DNA of 14,904 bases from Actinomycetales bacterium (lineage in GTDB: Bacteria; Actinomycetota; Actinomycetes; Mycobacteriales; Mycobacteriaceae): positions 1-14,904 of the forward strand of contig DUOR01000223.1 of NCBI GenBank assembly GCA_012838715.1, read 5' to 3'. The notes beneath the pieces are model-generated. The model saw only the letters and a list, made by a program, of their open reading frames with translations, searched no databases and was not told where the DNA came from. The position numbers were made by a program, and so were the translations under genes. Positions within the stretch are counted from its first letter, which is position 1. Every line of letters starts with the position of its first letter. Below, in pieces: positions 1 through 8,124 of this stretch.

Positions 1-49
1 CACCGGCGCGCCCGCGGCCGCCACCGATCCCCCGATCGTTTCCCCCATG
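1..49 (-). CDS. Possible 5' end of a divergent gene (partial)
   Basis: Read on the minus strand, an ATG at 49-47 opens a frame that stays open to the window edge and begins MGETIGGSVAAAGAPV. This is only 16 codons, so no family can be assigned. No Shine-Dalgarno sequence or TAnnnT box at leaderless distance is visible upstream. It is listed because a gene divergent from the metallopeptidase at 110 would explain the otherwise empty left edge. In a high-GC genome such a short open frame is also expected by chance. Confidence 0.2.
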
Positions 50-97
50 CCGACACTGAACCACGGCAAGCCCCGCCACGCAGCGCGGCAACCCGTC

Positions 98-103
98 TAC
101 GCT
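98..103 (+). promoter_or_regulatory. -10 element for the YgjP-like metallopeptidase
   Basis: TACGCT fits the TAnnnT consensus and is followed by 6 nt and then the ATG at 110. Transcription would start on or next to the A of the start codon, giving a leaderless mRNA. No convincing -35 box is seen. The site is the main reason for preferring the ATG at 110 over the one at 47. Confidence 0.5.
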
Positions 104-109
104 GGGGAC

Positions 110-640
110 ATGGACCGTGAACGACCCGATTACGGGCCGGACGTCGAGGTCCGCCGTTCCCGACGCCGGCGCCGCACCGTCTCCGCCCGAGCCGAAGGCA
201 GCCGCGTCGTGGTGATGATCCCCGACGACCTCCCGCCCGCCGAAGAGCGCCGCCAGGTGCTCGAGATGGTCGACCGCGTGCGCGCGAAAGTGGGCAACAA
301 CCTGGACAATTCGGCCCTGGAGGCCCGTGCCCGCCGCCTCGCCCGCACCGTCCTCGACGGGCGGCCGAACTACGGGTCCATCAAATGGGTGCGCAACATG
401 ACCCGCCGCTGGGCGTCGGTCACCGCCGGCAAGGACGGCGCCGCCCGCATTCGCGTCTCGCACCGGCTTGCCGACGTGCCGGAATACGTCCTCGACGACG
501 TCATCGTCCACGAGCTCGTCCACACCTTCATCGAGGACGGGCACTCCGACGAATTCTGGGAATGGGCCCAAAAAGCCCCGCACCACGAACGGGCGCGGGG
601 CTATCTGGAGGCGTACCAGCGCTGGGGCGTGCAGTCCTAG
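110..640 (+). CDS. YgjP/SprT-like zinc metallopeptidase
   Basis: A 176-residue protein of the YgjP-type (DUF45, M48-like) metallopeptidase family. The zincin motif HELVH is at residues 134-138, and a following GHSDEFW supplies a likely third ligand, His145. Upstream, IKWVRNMTRRWASVT (about 91-105) matches the conserved segment before the active site in this family. There is no signal peptide or membrane segment, so it is probably cytoplasmic; its substrates are unknown. An in-frame ATG at 47 would add 21 residues, but the -10 box 6 nt before 110 favours a leaderless start there. It converges on the DUF2342 gene with only 14 bp between stop codons and no terminator. The family call is firm; the cellular role is not known. 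Confidence 0.85.
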   Translation: MDRERPDYGPDVEVRRSRRRRRTVSARAEGSRVVVMIPDDLPPAEERRQVLEMVDRVRAKVGNNLDNSALEARARRLARTVLDGRPNYGSIKWVRNMTRRWASVTAGKDGAARIRVSHRLADVPEYVLDDVIVHELVHTFIEDGHSDEFWEWAQKAPHHERARGYLEAYQRWGVQS

Positions 641-654
641 CTGGCGGCTAGCGG

Positions 655-2214
655 CTACTTGTCCCCGTCGTCGCCGTCTTCCTTCTTCTCGTCGCCGGAT
701 TCGTCGTCGGGGCGCTCGCGCAGGTCGCCTTCCTCGGCTTCGCGGCGCAGCTGATCCTCCAGCTCGGCGATGGGGTCGAAGTCGTCGGAGTCGCCGCCGC
801 CGATGACGCCGTCGATGAACGCGGCCGGGTTCTCGATGTCCTCCGCCACCGGCAGGAAGTCGGGGTGATCCCACACGCGGTCGCGGCGATCCACGTCGAC
901 GGCCGTGGTCAGGCGGCGCCACAGCTCGGCGGCCTCACGGACGTTCGGGGCGGCGAGGTCGATGCCGGTGGCCTTCTCCAGCGCCTGGGCGGCGCCGGAG
1001 GTCAGGCGGCGACGGCGCCACGCCTCGTCCAGCTGGCCGGCGCCGGGCAGACGATCGCCCAGGGCATCCTCGACCACCACGTCGACCCACCCCTCGACCA
1101 GGGCCAGCAGCGTCTCCAGGCGGGCCCGGGCGTGCTGGTTGGAGGAGGTGATCTTCGGCGACAGATCCATGTTCTGGAAGGCGGCCATCGCCTCCTGCAT
1201 CTTCGCCGGGTCCTGCATGGACTCGACGTCGAGGTCGCGGGCGGCCTCCTCCACGTTGGAGTAATCCATGATGAGGCCCGCCGCGTACTCCTCGACCGAG
1301 GAAATCATGCGCTCGGCCAGCCACGGCACCCGGTCGAACAGGCGCTGGTGGGCGGCCTCGCGGGCGGCGGCGTACACGAACGCGTCGCGGGCGGGGAGCT
1401 CCAGCTCCTCGGCGAAGGCGGTGAGGTGGCGGGGCAGCAGCACCGCCGCGCCGGTCGCGTGCAGCGGCAGCCCCAGGTCGGAGCCGGTCAGCGCGTTCTT
1501 GGCCAGGTCGGCCAGGGCGCCGCCGAGCTGCACGCCGAAGTTCATGGAGTTCATCTGCGACAGCATGCCCACCATCGGGCCCATCATCTCGCGGGCCTGC
1601 TCCGGCATGCCCTCGAGCGAGGCGTCGGCGAGGCGGTCGGCGACGGGGTCGACCAGGCGCTGCCACGTCGGCAAGGTGTGCTCGAGCCACTGCAGGGAGT
1701 TCCAGCCCTCGGCGCGGTTTGTGCCGGCGGGCAGGGCGGTGGCCTCGTCGAGCCACAGTTCCGCCAGGCGCAGGGCGTCGCCGAGGGCGTCGCGCTCAGC
1801 GTCGCGGACCGGGGCGACCTGGCCGATGCGCTGGCGGGCGACCCGCTCGGTCACCGAATGGTTGACCGGGCCGCCGCCGGGCGCGTCCATCTGCTGGCCC
1901 ATGCCGGAGAGCATCTGGCCGAACTGGGAGAGGATGTCGCCCAGGTTCGGCATGCCGTCACCGCCGGGGCCACCGGGGCCGCCGGGACCACCCTGGTTGC
2001 CGGGGTCGCCCTGGCCACCCTGGCCGGGCGCCCCGAAACCGAAGCCGCCCAACGGGAACCCGAAGATCCCGAAGTCGCCGAAGGGGTTCTGGCCCCCGGG
2101 GCCACCGGGGCCGCCGGAACCCGATCCGCCGTTCCCGCCGGACCCGTTGTCGCGGCGGCCGTCCTGGTCGTCGTCATCGTCGTCGGGCGAAAAACCGAAT
2201 CCCTTGCTGCTCAT
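655..2214 (-). CDS. DUF2342 'zinc-dependent metalloprotease' family protein
   Basis: A 519-residue protein of the actinobacterial DUF2342 family, recognised from REAAHQRLFDRVPWL (about 285-299), the ALVEGWVDVV helix (about 371-380), and its position divergent from a YlbL-type protease. The N-terminus holds an Asp run (11-16), then a Gly/Pro-rich collagen-like stretch to about residue 87; the C-terminus is a highly acidic tail. Where active zincins have HExxH this protein has R285-E-A-A-H289, and where the related F420-associated subgroup has EGH it has E374-G-W, so protease activity is doubtful. ATG at 2214 is chosen because TACGGT ends 7 nt upstream; an earlier in-frame start (2253) would read through that promoter. 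No signal peptide is seen. Function is unknown. Confidence 0.85.
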   Translation of the reverse strand: MSSKGFGFSPDDDDDDQDGRRDNGSGGNGGSGSGGPGGPGGQNPFGDFGIFGFPLGGFGFGAPGQGGQGDPGNQGGPGGPGGPGGDGMPNLGDILSQFGQMLSGMGQQMDAPGGGPVNHSVTERVARQRIGQVAPVRDAERDALGDALRLAELWLDEATALPAGTNRAEGWNSLQWLEHTLPTWQRLVDPVADRLADASLEGMPEQAREMMGPMVGMLSQMNSMNFGVQLGGALADLAKNALTGSDLGLPLHATGAAVLLPRHLTAFAEELELPARDAFVYAAAREAAHQRLFDRVPWLAERMISSVEEYAAGLIMDYSNVEEAARDLDVESMQDPAKMQEAMAAFQNMDLSPKITSSNQHARARLETLLALVEGWVDVVVEDALGDRLPGAGQLDEAWRRRRLTSGAAQALEKATGIDLAAPNVREAAELWRRLTTAVDVDRRDRVWDHPDFLPVAEDIENPAAFIDGVIGGGDSDDFDPIAELEDQLRREAEEGDLRERPDDESGDEKKEDGDDGDK

Positions 2215-2221
2215 GCCCCCA

Positions 2222-2227
2222 ACCGTA
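2222..2227 (-). promoter_or_regulatory. -10 element for the DUF2342 gene
   Basis: On the minus strand TACGGT is followed by 7 nt and then the ATG at 2214, a leaderless arrangement. It lies about 80 bp from the divergent -10 box of the PDZ/Lon-like gene, so the two promoters share one short intergenic region. No clear -35 is visible. Confidence 0.5.
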
Positions 2228-2304
2228 CCGGTGGCCCCGGCCCGGATCACCACCCCGGCGGCGCTAATCCGCCGTCGTCGCCGAAGGCGATCAGGGGCGG
2301 GCGG

Positions 2305-2310
2305 TAGGGT
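2305..2310 (+). promoter_or_regulatory. -10 element for the PDZ/Lon-like protease gene
   Basis: TAGGGT is followed by 8 nt and the GTG at 2319. The alternative TTG start at 2310 overlaps the last base of this box and could not be on the transcript it makes, so the box decides the start. No clear -35 is visible. Confidence 0.45.
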
Positions 2311-2318
2311 TGGCTACC

Positions 2319-3341
2319 GTGAACCGCCGTACCCGCACCCTGATTGTCGGCGCGCTGCCGATTGTCGCGCTCGCCGCCGTCATGTCGACGCCCGCCGTCA
2401 CCGTGCCCTTCGCCTCCGAGGGCCCCGGCCCCCTGTTCGACGTGCTCGGCGAAGTCGAGGGGGAGACGGCGGTGGAGGTCAGCGGCGGTGACCCGGATCC
2501 GTCGGAGGGCCGGTTGGACATGACGACGGTGGCCATCTCCCACAATCTGTCGCTGCTGCAGGTGATGGGCATGTGGGCGGACCCGGATCAGGTGATCGTG
2601 CCCATCGAGTCGGTGTTCCCGCCGGGTGTTTCGCAGGACGAGGTCCAGGAGCGCAACGCGCTGATGTTCACGGATTCGGAGGCCAACGCCACCGCCGCCG
2701 CCCTGTCGCAGCTGGGTCTGCCCATCGAGGTGGCGGTCGCGATGATCACCGAGGACGCCGCCGCGGCGGGCGTGCTGGAGGAGGGCGATGTCCTCCGTTC
2801 ATTCAACGGGCAGGCCATCGATCGGCCGGAAACGTTGCAGCGCCTCGTGTCGGAGCGTCCCCCGGGCGAGCGCGTCACCATGGACGTCGTCCGCGACGGC
2901 GAGGAGGAGTCCGTCGCGGTGGAGCTGGGGGAGCACCCGGACGACGCGGGCACGGCGTTCCTTGGCATCGGCATGTCGGCGCAGCCGGCGGGCGACGTCA
3001 ACGTCGAGTACAACGTGTCGGGCATCGGCGGACCGTCGGCGGGACTGATTCTGTCGCTGGCGGTCATCGACAAGCTCAGCCCGGGCGACCTCACCGAGGG
3101 CCGCCACATCGCGGGCACCGGGTCCATCGACGGCAGCGGCGCCGTCGGCGCCATCGGCGGCATCACCCACAAGATTTCGGCGGCCCGCGAGGGCGGCGCC
3201 GACATGTTCCTCGTGCCCGCCGACAACTGCGCGGAGGCGCTCACCGCGGAGGCGGGCGACATGCCGCTCATCCGCGTGGAAACGCTTGACGACGCCGTCG
3301 AGGCCCTGGAGGACCCGGCCGCCGCGCCGACCTGCAGCTAA
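2319..3341 (+). CDS. YlbL-type PDZ/Lon-like (S16) serine protease
   Basis: A 340-residue membrane-anchored protease. An N-terminal hydrophobic segment follows the basic start (RRTRT, then about residues 8-27). A PDZ domain covers roughly 120-205 (AAAAGVLEEGDVLRSFNGQAI), and a C-terminal Lon-type domain follows. The GGPSAGL motif places the nucleophile at Ser240, and THKISAA places the general-base Lys at 285; the 45-residue gap is close to that of Lon. There is no ATPase domain, as in YlbL/Rv3194c-type proteins, which act outside the membrane on unfolded or membrane substrates. The GTG at 2319 is preferred to a TTG at 2310 that overlaps the -10 box. It is divergent from the DUF2342 gene, an arrangement also found in mycobacteria. 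Its last codons lie in a 46-bp tandem duplication. Confidence 0.9.
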   Translation: MNRRTRTLIVGALPIVALAAVMSTPAVTVPFASEGPGPLFDVLGEVEGETAVEVSGGDPDPSEGRLDMTTVAISHNLSLLQVMGMWADPDQVIVPIESVFPPGVSQDEVQERNALMFTDSEANATAAALSQLGLPIEVAVAMITEDAAAAGVLEEGDVLRSFNGQAIDRPETLQRLVSERPPGERVTMDVVRDGEEESVAVELGEHPDDAGTAFLGIGMSAQPAGDVNVEYNVSGIGGPSAGLILSLAVIDKLSPGDLTEGRHIAGTGSIDGSGAVGAIGGITHKISAAREGGADMFLVPADNCAEALTAEAGDMPLIRVETLDDAVEALEDPAAAPTCS

Positions 3342-3401
3342 CGGCCCGCGTTGGCAGGACCCGGCCGCCGCGCCGACCTGCAGCTAACGGCCCGCGTTGG
3401 C
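3310..3401. repeat. Perfect 46-bp tandem duplication spanning two stop codons
   Basis: Bases 3310-3355 are repeated exactly at 3356-3401. Each copy carries the last codons and TAA stop of the plus-strand protease and, on the other strand, the TAG stop and last codons of the P-type ATPase. The protease ends in copy 1 and the ATPase in copy 2, so both frames are intact. Removing one copy would make the two genes overlap by 4 bp tail to tail. This indicates a recent duplication or an assembly artefact. Confidence 0.95.
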
Positions 3402-6140
3402 CTCGGCCCGGTTCGTGATGGCCTTTTCCCCCTCGATGACGAGGAACAGGGCCGCGCCGAGTGCCATGATGAGGCCCCAGTGCCGCAGTTCCAGCGGCGC
3501 GGAGTCGAAGGCGACGTGCATGAACGGCGCGTAGGTGAACAGCAGCTGCAGCACCATCAGCACGGCGACGGCCGCCCAGGACACCCCGTTGGTGGTGAAC
3601 AGGTCGGTGCGGAAGCTGTGCTTGCGCAGGTGGCGGGTGTTGAACAGGTACCAGATCTGGCCGATGACCAGCATGTTCACGGTCAACGTGCGGGCGACGT
3701 CGACGGGTACGCCCAGATCCAGTTCGAAGTAGAACAGGCCCATGGCCAACCCGCCGAGCAGCAGCGACACCAGCAGGATGCGGATGCCGGCGACGCGGTC
3801 GATGAGGGAGCCGCCCAAGGCGCGCGGCGGCCGGTCCATGACGTCGGGTTCGGGGTCCTCGAAGGCCAGCGCGATGCCCAGGGTCACGGCACACACCATG
3901 TTGACCCACAGGATCTGCAGCGGCGTCAGCGGCAGGGTCAGGTTCGCGACGACCGCCACGAACATGACCAGCGCCTCGCCGCCGTTGGTGGGCAGCATGT
4001 ACATGATGGTCTTGCGCAGGTTGTCGTAGATGGCGCGGCCCTCGCGGACGGCGTGGGCGATGGAGGAGAAGTTGTCGTCCGCCAGGACGATGTCGGCGGC
4101 CTCCTTCGTCGCCTCGGTGCCCTTGACGCCCATGGCGACGCCGACGTCGGCGCGTTTGAGGGCGGGGGCGTCGTTGACGCCGTCGCCGGTCATGGACACG
4201 ACCTCGCGGCGGGACTGCAGTGCCGTGACCAGGCGGAGCTTGTGCTCGGGGGAGGTGCGGGCGAAGACGTCGTAGCGCTGCGCCGCGTCGGCGAGCTCCC
4301 CGTCGTCCATCAGCTCCAGTTCGGCGCCGGTGATGGCGGGGACGGAGCCGTCGGGCCCGACGTCGCCGACGCCCATTTCGGCGGCGATGGCGGAGGCGGT
4401 GCCGGCGTGGTCGCCGGTGATCATCTTCACGCGGATGCCGGCGGCGCGGCATTCGGCGACGGCCTCGATGGCCTCGGGCCGCGGCGGGTCGATGATGCCG
4501 TACAGGCCCACGAAGATGAACTCGCCGAGCCCGACGTCGTCCTCGCTGAGGTCGCCGTCGCTTTCCGACGGGCCGGCCTGGCGCATCGCACCGGCCAGCA
4601 CGCGGAGCCCTTCGGCGGAGAGCCGGTCGATCTCCGATTCCCAGAAGTGCCGGTCGAGGTCGCGCATTTCGCCGCCGGGGCCCATTTCGTGGGCGCACAG
4701 GTCGAGCAACCGGTCCGGCGCACCCTTCAGCAGGACGCTGCCGGAGGTGTCGTCGGGAAGCGGCTCCCCGCCATCGCCGAGCACGACCGGCGCGGGCGGC
4801 ACGGGCAGCGGCGGATCGACCTCGTCGAGGACCGCCATCCACTTGTTGGTGGAGTTGAAGGGGACGTCGTCGACGCGGTCGCTGGCCCGGGATTCGTGCC
4901 CGGCCTTGAGTGCGAAGACGCGGAGGGCGCCGTCGGTGGGTTCGCCGACGAGGGTCCAGTGGCCGTCGTCGTTGCGGCGGACGCTGGACTCGTTGGCGCG
5001 GTCGGCGATGGCGGCGAGCATGCGGGTGGCGGGGTCCTCGGCCGCGGCGCCGGTGATCTGCCCGTCGGGGGAGTAGCCGGTGCCGGAGACGCCGACGGGG
5101 CCGGCGGCGATGACGGCCTGCCGCACGGTCATCTCGTTCTTGGTCAGCGTGCCGGTTTTGTCGGTGCAGATGACGGACACCGAGCCGAGGGTCTCCACCG
5201 CGTTGAGGCGGCGGGTGATGGCGTTGCGGCGGGCCATGATCTGCACGCCGCGGGCCAGGGCGATGGCCATGACGGCGGGCAGCCCCTCGGGGATGGCGGC
5301 GACGGCGAAACTGATCGCCTGCAGGCCGACGTCGGCGAGGTCCGCGCCGTGCACGAACAGCGACACGACGATGAGCAGCACCGCCAGGCCGACGATGAAC
5401 AGGGTCAGCTGCTTGCCGAACACCGCCATCTGCTTCGTCAGCGGCGTCTCCAGCGTCTCGACGTCGCCGAGCATCTGGTCGATGCGCCCGATTTCCGTTT
5501 CGCGCCCCGTTCCGGTGACCACGCCGGTGCCGGTGCCCGCGACGACGAGCGTGCCGGAGAACCCCATCGACGTGCGGTCGCCGACGCCGGCGTCGTCCGC
5601 CACGGGATCGGTCTGCTTTTCGACGGGCTCCGATTCGCCGGTCAGCGGGGATTCGTCGACCCGGAGATCCGAGACGTGGAGCAGGCGCACGTCCGCGGGG
5701 ATCTTGTCGCCGGCGGAGAGGCGCACGACGTCGCCGGGCACGAGCTCGTCGGCGGGCACCGTGGCGGGGCGGCCGTCGCGGAACACGTCCGCGTCGGAGG
5801 TGAGCATCTTGCGGAGGCCCTCGAGCGCCTTCTCGGCCTGGCCCTCCTGGACGAAACCGATGAGGGCGTTGATGACCACCACCAGCAGAATCACCGCGGT
5901 GTCGATCCAGTGCTGCATGAGGGCGGTGATGACCGCCGCCGCCAGCAGCACGTAAATCAGCGGGTCCATTAAGTGCGACAGCAGCCGCTTCAGCGGCCCG
6001 TCGCGCTCGGGTTCCGGCAGGGCGTTGCGCCCGTGCCGGGCCAGCCGCTCAGCGGCCTCCCCGGACGTCAACCCCCCGGTCGAACTGTCTGTCGCCGCCA
6101 GCGCCGCGGCGGCGGCGAGGGCATGCGGTGCGTCGGTCAT
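3384..6140 (-). CDS. P2-type cation-transporting P-type ATPase
   Basis: A 918-residue membrane pump of the Ca2+-ATPase-like (P2) group, similar in layout to mycobacterial CtpF. Visible in order: an N-terminal cation-ATPase domain (about 5-60), the TGES dephosphorylation loop (167-170), M4 IPEGLP (283-288), the phosphorylation site in CTDKTGTLT with Asp327, the nucleotide-binding KGAPDRLL (472-479), TGD (575-577), and the hinge TGDGVNDAP (651-659). C-terminal membrane helices follow. In M6 the segment reads LWVNMVCA (745-751), where SERCA has LWVNLVTD, so the Thr and Asp calcium ligands are replaced. The ion is therefore uncertain. ATG 6140 is the first usable start; a 6-codon frame overlaps it as ATGA. 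It lies 152 nt downstream of the symporter and may be partly cotranscribed with it. Confidence 0.9.
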   Translation of the reverse strand: MTDAPHALAAAAALAATDSSTGGLTSGEAAERLARHGRNALPEPERDGPLKRLLSHLMDPLIYVLLAAAVITALMQHWIDTAVILLVVVINALIGFVQEGQAEKALEGLRKMLTSDADVFRDGRPATVPADELVPGDVVRLSAGDKIPADVRLLHVSDLRVDESPLTGESEPVEKQTDPVADDAGVGDRTSMGFSGTLVVAGTGTGVVTGTGRETEIGRIDQMLGDVETLETPLTKQMAVFGKQLTLFIVGLAVLLIVVSLFVHGADLADVGLQAISFAVAAIPEGLPAVMAIALARGVQIMARRNAITRRLNAVETLGSVSVICTDKTGTLTKNEMTVRQAVIAAGPVGVSGTGYSPDGQITGAAAEDPATRMLAAIADRANESSVRRNDDGHWTLVGEPTDGALRVFALKAGHESRASDRVDDVPFNSTNKWMAVLDEVDPPLPVPPAPVVLGDGGEPLPDDTSGSVLLKGAPDRLLDLCAHEMGPGGEMRDLDRHFWESEIDRLSAEGLRVLAGAMRQAGPSESDGDLSEDDVGLGEFIFVGLYGIIDPPRPEAIEAVAECRAAGIRVKMITGDHAGTASAIAAEMGVGDVGPDGSVPAITGAELELMDDGELADAAQRYDVFARTSPEHKLRLVTALQSRREVVSMTGDGVNDAPALKRADVGVAMGVKGTEATKEAADIVLADDNFSSIAHAVREGRAIYDNLRKTIMYMLPTNGGEALVMFVAVVANLTLPLTPLQILWVNMVCAVTLGIALAFEDPEPDVMDRPPRALGGSLIDRVAGIRILLVSLLLGGLAMGLFYFELDLGVPVDVARTLTVNMLVIGQIWYLFNTRHLRKHSFRTDLFTTNGVSWAAVAVLMVLQLLFTYAPFMHVAFDSAPLELRHWGLIMALGAALFLVIEGEKAITNRAEANAGR

Positions 6141-6189
6141 TCGCGTTGTCCATCCATCGTTCTCGACGTGTCCCCCCCCGGGATGGCGC

Positions 6190-6211
6190 GGCCCCGTGAC
6201 GTCGCGGGGCC
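6190..6211. other. GC-rich hairpin between the symporter and ATPase genes
   Basis: A perfect 7-bp inverted repeat (GGCCCCG / CGGGGCC) encloses an 8-nt loop that itself contains the palindrome GACGTC. There is no T-tract on either strand, so it is not a canonical terminator. It could attenuate readthrough from the symporter, act as an operator for the ATPase, or shape the ATPase 5' UTR. Little else is recognisable in the 152-nt gap. Confidence 0.45.
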
Positions 6212-6292
6212 CGGCCCCTGTTCCCGCGGGAAACCTGGCCGTAAACCAGGGTAACCGGGAAATGCGGGGGCCGCGGGGCGTCGGAAAGCGTG

Positions 6293-7711
6293 CTACCCGC
6301 CGACCTTCGTTGGGTATGGGCGCATCCGCTCCCACTCGGCGACCTGCTTCGCGGTGGCGCGCAGCTGCGGGTCGAAATCGAGGTACGCCTTGGTCTCGCG
6401 GGCGATGAGGCCCGACAGGATGATGAGGCCGATCAGGTTCGGCAGCGCCATCAGGCCGTTGAGCGCGGAGGCCAGGGCCCACACGGTCTCCAGCTCCGTC
6501 ACCGCGCCCAGGTACACGACCAGGGTGAACAGGACGCGGTAGGGGACGGTGCCGCGGCGGCCGACCAGCGACTCGAAGGCGCGCTCGCCGTAGTAGGACC
6601 AGCCGAGCATGGTGGAGAACGCGAAGAACACGATGGACAGGGCCACCACGGCGGCGCCCCACTCGCCGGGCAGACCGGCCTGGAAGGCGTGGGCGGTCAT
6701 GGCGACGGCGTCGTCGGAACCTTCCTCCCACGTGCCGGTGGTGATGATGACCAGGCCGGTGAAGGACACGACGATGAGCGTGTCGATGAAGGTCTGCGTC
6801 ATGGACACCAGGCCCTGGCGCACCGGGTGGGTGGTCTTCGCGGCGGCCGCGGCGATGCCGCCGGAGCCCATGCCGGACTCGTTGGAGAACAGGCCGCGGG
6901 CCACGCCCATCTGGATGGCGAGGATGATGCCCGCGCCGGCGAAGCCGCCGACGGCCGAGGTGCCGGTGAAGGCGTCGGTGAAGATGAGGGCGAACGCGGC
7001 CGGCACGTCGGCGATGTTGGTGATCAGCACGAAGAGGGACGCGGCGATGTAGACGATGATCATCATCGGCACGAAAGCGGCGGTGAACTTGCCGATGGCC
7101 TTGATGCCGCCGATGAGCACCGCGCCGACCAGCAGCACCATGACGATGCCGGTGATGCGCGGGTCGATGCTGAAGGTCGACTCCAGGTTGCCGGCGACGG
7201 CGTTGCCCTGGGTCAGGTTGCCGATGCCGAACGCGGCCAGCGCCGCGAAGATGGCGAAGGTATAGGCCAGGATCTTGCCGAAGGTGTTGGGGATGGCCTT
7301 CTTCAGGTAGTACTGCGGGCCGCCGGACTGCTCGCCGGCGTCGTCGACGGTGCGGAAGCGCACGCCGAGGAACGCCTCCGAGTACTTCGACGCCATGCCG
7401 ACCAGGCCGGTCACCCACATCCAGAACAGGGCGCCCGGGCCGCCGAGGCCGAGGGCGGTGGCGACGCCGACGATGTTGCCGACGCCCACCGTCGCGGCCA
7501 GCGCCGTCGACAGCGCCTGGTACTGGGAGATGTCGCCTTCGCCGCCGTCGTCGGCGCGCTCGACGAGCCCGAGGCGCATGGCCGGGGACAGCTTGCGCAG
7601 CTGCAGGAAGCCCAGGCGGATGGTGAGCCACAGGCCGGTTCCCAGCAGCAGCGGGATCAGCAGGTAAATGCTCCAGACGAAGGAGTCCAGCTCCTCGAAG
7701 AATTCTTTCAT
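6293..7711 (-). CDS. AGCS-family sodium:alanine/glycine symporter
   Basis: A 472-residue inner-membrane transporter of the alanine or glycine:cation symporter family, importing small amino acids with Na+ (or H+). The family signature is clear: [19 protein letters not shown] (75-93) followed by ALFWMW, and [19 protein letters not shown] (271-289). The length is normal for the family, with about 10-11 hydrophobic helices spread over residues 12-440. The precise substrate cannot be read from the sequence. ATG 7711 is the first start in frame, and a TAACCT box ends 8 nt before it. crcB2 ends 62 nt upstream on the same strand and the ATPase starts 152 nt downstream. Confidence 0.93.
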   Translation of the reverse strand: MKEFFEELDSFVWSIYLLIPLLLGTGLWLTIRLGFLQLRKLSPAMRLGLVERADDGGEGDISQYQALSTALAATVGVGNIVGVATALGLGGPGALFWMWVTGLVGMASKYSEAFLGVRFRTVDDAGEQSGGPQYYLKKAIPNTFGKILAYTFAIFAALAAFGIGNLTQGNAVAGNLESTFSIDPRITGIVMVLLVGAVLIGGIKAIGKFTAAFVPMMIIVYIAASLFVLITNIADVPAAFALIFTDAFTGTSAVGGFAGAGIILAIQMGVARGLFSNESGMGSGGIAAAAAKTTHPVRQGLVSMTQTFIDTLIVVSFTGLVIITTGTWEEGSDDAVAMTAHAFQAGLPGEWGAAVVALSIVFFAFSTMLGWSYYGERAFESLVGRRGTVPYRVLFTLVVYLGAVTELETVWALASALNGLMALPNLIGLIILSGLIARETKAYLDFDPQLRATAKQVAEWERMRPYPTKVGG

Positions 7712-7719
7712 GGGCGGTG

Positions 7720-7725
7720 AGGTTA
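7720..7725 (-). promoter_or_regulatory. -10 element for the AGCS symporter gene
   Basis: On the minus strand TAACCT lies 8 nt before the ATG at 7711, again consistent with a leaderless or nearly leaderless message. It suggests the symporter can be transcribed independently of the crcB pair. No clear -35 is visible. Confidence 0.45.
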
Positions 7726-7773
7726 CGCGCCCGCCCCGCGCACCGGGCGCAGTCCCGCCGATTTCGGCGCGAA

Positions 7774-8124
7774 CTACAGGAACAACCCCGCGGCGGTGGC
7801 GCCCGCGGCGACGGTCGCCAGCGGGTAACCGATTGCCCACCAGGATTTCTCGCGGGCGAAGTCCACGATTTCCCCGGCCAGCGTCGACCAGGTCGACAGC
7901 GCGCCGGCGAATCCCGCGCCGACGGCGACGCCCCACACGGACCCCGGATCCGACGACCACATCGCGAATGCCCATCCGGCCACACCCGACGCCGCGACAT
8001 TCGCCAGGAACGTCCCCAGCACCGGCCGGCACGCCACCACCGTCGCCCAGCGCCACAGCGCGTAGCGGGCCATGCCGCCCAGCGCCGCGCCGATCGCCGC
8101 GAGCGCGATCCCCGCCGCCGTCAC
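7774..8124 (-). CDS. crcB: CrcB/Fluc fluoride channel, second subunit
   Basis: A 116-residue, four-helix membrane protein of the CrcB (Fluc) fluoride channel family, which exports F- passively. Conserved parts are [10 protein letters not shown] (12-21) and [14 protein letters not shown] (37-50) with pore Asn42. The usual TTFSTF pore segment is changed to STWSTL (77-82), replacing both phenylalanines of the phenylalanine box by Trp79 and Leu82. The GTG at 8124 overlaps the crcB1 stop as GTGA, indicating translational coupling. Longer in-frame starts exist only inside crcB1 and would add unrelated low-complexity sequence. It probably pairs with CrcB1 as an antiparallel heterodimer; this is inferred from the gene pair and the degenerate motif. 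Confidence 0.85.
   Translation of the reverse strand: MTAAGIALAAIGAALGGMARYALWRWATVVACRPVLGTFLANVAASGVAGWAFAMWSSDPGSVWGVAVGAGFAGALSTWSTLAGEIVDFAREKSWWAIGYPLATVAAGATAAGLFL

Noticed and set aside
865..2307. 480-codon plus-strand frame opposite the DUF2342 gene
   Set aside because: Biased composition and no recognisable domain; the opposite strand encodes a clear family member with its own -10 box.
3351..5972. 873-codon plus-strand open frame opposite the P-type ATPase
   Set aside because: It is rich in Gly, Ala, His, Asp and Val with no domain, and lies exactly opposite a gene with every P-type ATPase motif; an antisense shadow of high-GC codon use.
6141..8000. In-frame extension of the ATPase frame upstream of 6140
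   Set aside because: The added sequence is Arg/Pro-rich and overlaps the AGCS symporter in another frame; the conserved protein starts at 6140.
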